Of a stretch of 64,000 nucleotides of DNA, positions 63,742 through 64,000 are shown piece after piece; the stretch's first letter is position 1, and each line of letters opens with the position of its first letter. Location of the stretch: contig NZ_FUYA01000001.1 in the NCBI RefSeq assembly GCF_900167065.1, positions 434,001-498,000 on the forward strand, read 5' to 3'. The stretch comes from Desulfobaculum bizertense DSM 18034. GTDB lineage: Bacteria > Desulfobacterota > Desulfovibrionia > Desulfovibrionales > Desulfovibrionaceae. The position numbers and the translations under genes are program-made. The notes under the pieces are model-generated. The model ran no database searches. It was not told the DNA's origin and worked only from the letters and a program-made list of their open reading frames with translations.

Positions 63742-64000
63742 ATGGATAATCCAGTGGTTGAAATGCGCGGCGTCTCATTTTCCTACGATGGCCTGACCCG
63801 AATCCTTCGCGACGTCAATCTGACCGTTGCAGCGGGCGATTATCTGGCTGTCCTTGGTCCCAATGGCGGTGGCAAAAGCACGCTTATGCGACTTCTGCTT
63901 GGCCTTCTGACTCCAAGCTCTGGCGAAATCAGAATCCTTGGAAAGAAGCCATCCGAAGTCTGCACTCGCATTGGGTATATGCCTCAGCTAAATGAAGCGA
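63742..64000 (+). CDS. Metal-type ABC transporter ATP-binding protein (C-terminus beyond window)
   Basis: Eighty-six residues are visible. They begin MDNPVVEMRGVSFSYDGLTR and contain Walker A GPNGGGKSTLMRLLLGLL and the start of the Q-loop, GYMPQ. The short A-loop (FSYDG), GPNGGGKST and the distance to the Q-loop fit the zinc/manganese import ATPases (ZnuC/MntB type), but other families cannot be excluded without the rest. The ribosome site is GAGGAGGG. A terminator-like hairpin and the palindrome TGTAATTACA (63675-63684) precede it, so expression is probably regulated. Confidence 0.88.
   Translation, partial: MDNPVVEMRGVSFSYDGLTRILRDVNLTVAAGDYLAVLGPNGGGKSTLMRLLLGLLTPSSGEIRILGKKPSEVCTRIGYMPQLNEA

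Overview
The window carries the dissimilatory sulfate-reduction genes aprBA, qmoABC with the downstream qmoD-type gene, and sat. Together with nickel/hydrogenase maturation genes (larB, hypF), a DUF169 protein, many two-component proteins, a TonB-dependent receptor and a mid-50s GC content, this points to a Gram-negative sulfate reducer of the Desulfovibrio group (Desulfovibrionales). This is inferred from gene content only; there is no rRNA here. I see no transposase, phage, tRNA, rRNA or CRISPR array.

Layout. 1-9.3 kb: divergent HDOD and HD-GYP signalling genes, a PHP/U32 pair, a Trm112-type protein, an aminotransferase, a sigma-54 activator with a degenerate receiver, larB and a thioesterase. 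9.3-15.9 kb: an M24 peptidase with two small genes, a TatD nuclease, a nicotinate phosphoribosyltransferase-like enzyme, and a long intergenic region before an aromatic amino acid permease. 16.5-26.8 kb: the sulfate activation and reduction island. aprB-aprA-qmoA-qmoB-qmoC-qmoD run leftward; sat runs rightward from an 891-base divergent control region with Rex-like sites. 27.5-33.3 kb: a chorismate-mutase-like/EPSP-synthase-like fusion, a small coiled-coil protein, aconitase and a PpiD-type foldase. 33.9-41.1 kb, leftward: DUF169, a small membrane protein, a DMT exporter, a lytic transglycosylase, hypF and a DUF362 protein.

41.5-53.0 kb: a large signalling block. A membrane histidine kinase and a sigma-54 response regulator are followed by a terminator, a candidate sigma-54 promoter, and then an operon of one degenerate receiver, a second membrane kinase, three single-domain receivers, a TauE/SafE-type transporter, a two-TM protein and a large PEP-synthase-like protein without the PEP-binding barrel. 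53-64 kb: tgt-nth, a DUF89-like protein, an SDR, a TonB receptor, a nucleoside-recognition membrane protein, an ADP-ribosylglycohydrolase, a CDF-NifX fusion transporter and the start of an ABC ATPase.

The most striking non-coding signal is a family of five roughly 0.45-0.5 kb repeats (R1-R5; near 11.2, 15.9, 26.8, 33.4 and 56.8 kb). All are intergenic and in the same orientation. Each is a serial array of hairpins with a G-rich start and a C-rich end. Stem sequences differ between copies while pairing is kept, which indicates selection on structure. R2 and R3 bracket the sulfate island exactly.
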